Below are positions 6,559 to 6,792 of a stretch of DNA of 6,792 bases, piece after piece (within the stretch, counting starts at the first letter, position 1; each line of letters begins with the position of its first letter). The DNA lies in the NCBI GenBank assembly GCA_947581745.1, contig CANPVW010000121.1, positions 1 to 6,792 of the forward strand, given 5' to 3'. The notes under the pieces are model-generated. The model had not been told where the DNA came from. It did no database searches and saw only the letters and a list, made by a program, of their open reading frames with translations. This stretch comes from Candidatus Benthicola azotiphorus. GTDB lineage: Bacteria; Gemmatimonadota; Gemmatimonadetes; Palauibacterales; Palauibacteraceae. A program made the position numbers and the translations under genes.

Positions 6559-6792
6559 ATGCACCCCATCGTGGAGCGTGCGGGAACCGCCGCCGAGCTT
6601 CCTGCCTGGGCGCAATGCAGCAGCGCCCGCCGCGCGCATGGGGTGCGAGTGGGCGACCTGCTCGAGGAGTGGGCGCGGGAGCTCGGCCTGTCCGCCGATG
6701 ACAGGACCCGCTGGCGTGCCGCCGGCGTGCTGCACGACGCCCTGAAGGATGCCCCGGAGGGAGAGCTGGCGGAGCTGGCGGGGAGCGGATGG
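6559..6792 (+). CDS. HD-domain hydrolase, YqeK-like, 3'-partial
   Basis: The first 78 codons of a gene run off the window end with no stop. Arg24-Arg25-Ala-His27 begins a helical segment, and LLEEWARELGLSADDRTRW leads into AAGVLHDALKDA, which supplies His59-Asp60. This is the order expected at the front of an HD metal-dependent phosphohydrolase domain: first His, then the HD pair. The remaining ligand should lie beyond the window. The closest familiar pattern is YqeK, which hydrolyses diadenosine tetraphosphate symmetrically and also starts with an R-x-x-H helix followed by an AgLLHD-x-x-K motif. Other HD phosphohydrolases cannot be excluded from the visible part. The gene diverges from the RqcH-like gene and shares its upstream region. 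No signal peptide is visible, so it is probably cytoplasmic. Confidence 0.75.
   Translation, partial: MHPIVERAGTAAELPAWAQCSSARRAHGVRVGDLLEEWARELGLSADDRTRWRAAGVLHDALKDAPEGELAELAGSGW

Noticed and set aside
6396..6701. A 101-codon plus-strand open frame across the intergenic region and the HD gene start
   Set aside because: It overlaps the HD gene in a different frame, begins inside the RqcH-like coding sequence, and has an Arg/Pro/Gly-rich translation without motifs.
1..6792. Search for CRISPR arrays, tRNA or rRNA genes, insertion sequences and attachment sites
   Set aside because: No spaced direct repeats, cloverleaf-like segments, transposase motifs or terminal inverted repeats were found by eye; coding sequence accounts for nearly the whole window.

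Overview
The window is GC-rich, and codon third positions are mostly G or C in all the genes called here. It looks like ordinary bacterial chromosome rather than a mobile or defence island: no transposase, integrase, tRNA, rRNA, phage gene or CRISPR repeat is visible. The gene types are a secreted subtilase with a C-terminal FlgD/T9SS-like sorting domain, an exported carboxypeptidase Q-like M28 peptidase, an NFACT/RqcH protein and a YqeK-like HD protein. Together with the base composition they suggest a Gram-negative-type, GC-rich phylum such as Gemmatimonadota or a relative. That is inference from style and domain content, because no phylogenetic marker is present.

Layout. A 5'-truncated S8 peptidase (positions 1-2867, +) opens the window. 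After a 158-base gap comes an M28 zinc peptidase with a signal peptide (3026-4567, +). A strong stem-loop (4605-4642) separates it from a convergent gene for an NFACT-domain protein, the bacterial RQC factor RqcH (4646-6403, -). A 155-base divergent intergenic region (6404-6558), with the only AT-rich patch in the spacer, precedes the 5' end of an HD-domain hydrolase (6559 to the window end, +).

How the genes relate. The two peptidases lie in tandem and both look exported. An endopeptidase followed by an exopeptidase-type metallopeptidase fits extracytoplasmic protein breakdown and peptide scavenging. The RqcH-like gene (ribosome-associated quality control) and the HD gene (possibly dinucleoside polyphosphate hydrolysis) are cytoplasmic housekeeping functions in separate transcription units.

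Start and stop signals are informative. The M28 gene is best started at a GTG with GGAGG five bases upstream, and the RqcH-like gene at a TTG with GAGGA eight bases upstream. The convergent pair is closed by a near-perfect 17-bp stem capped by a UCCG (UNCG-type) loop. I find no convincing new multigene system. The points most worth checking are the altered NFACT-N motifs in the RqcH-like protein, the altered motifs around the subtilase triad, a 12-bp in-frame tandem duplication in the M28 gene, and the bidirectional hairpin.
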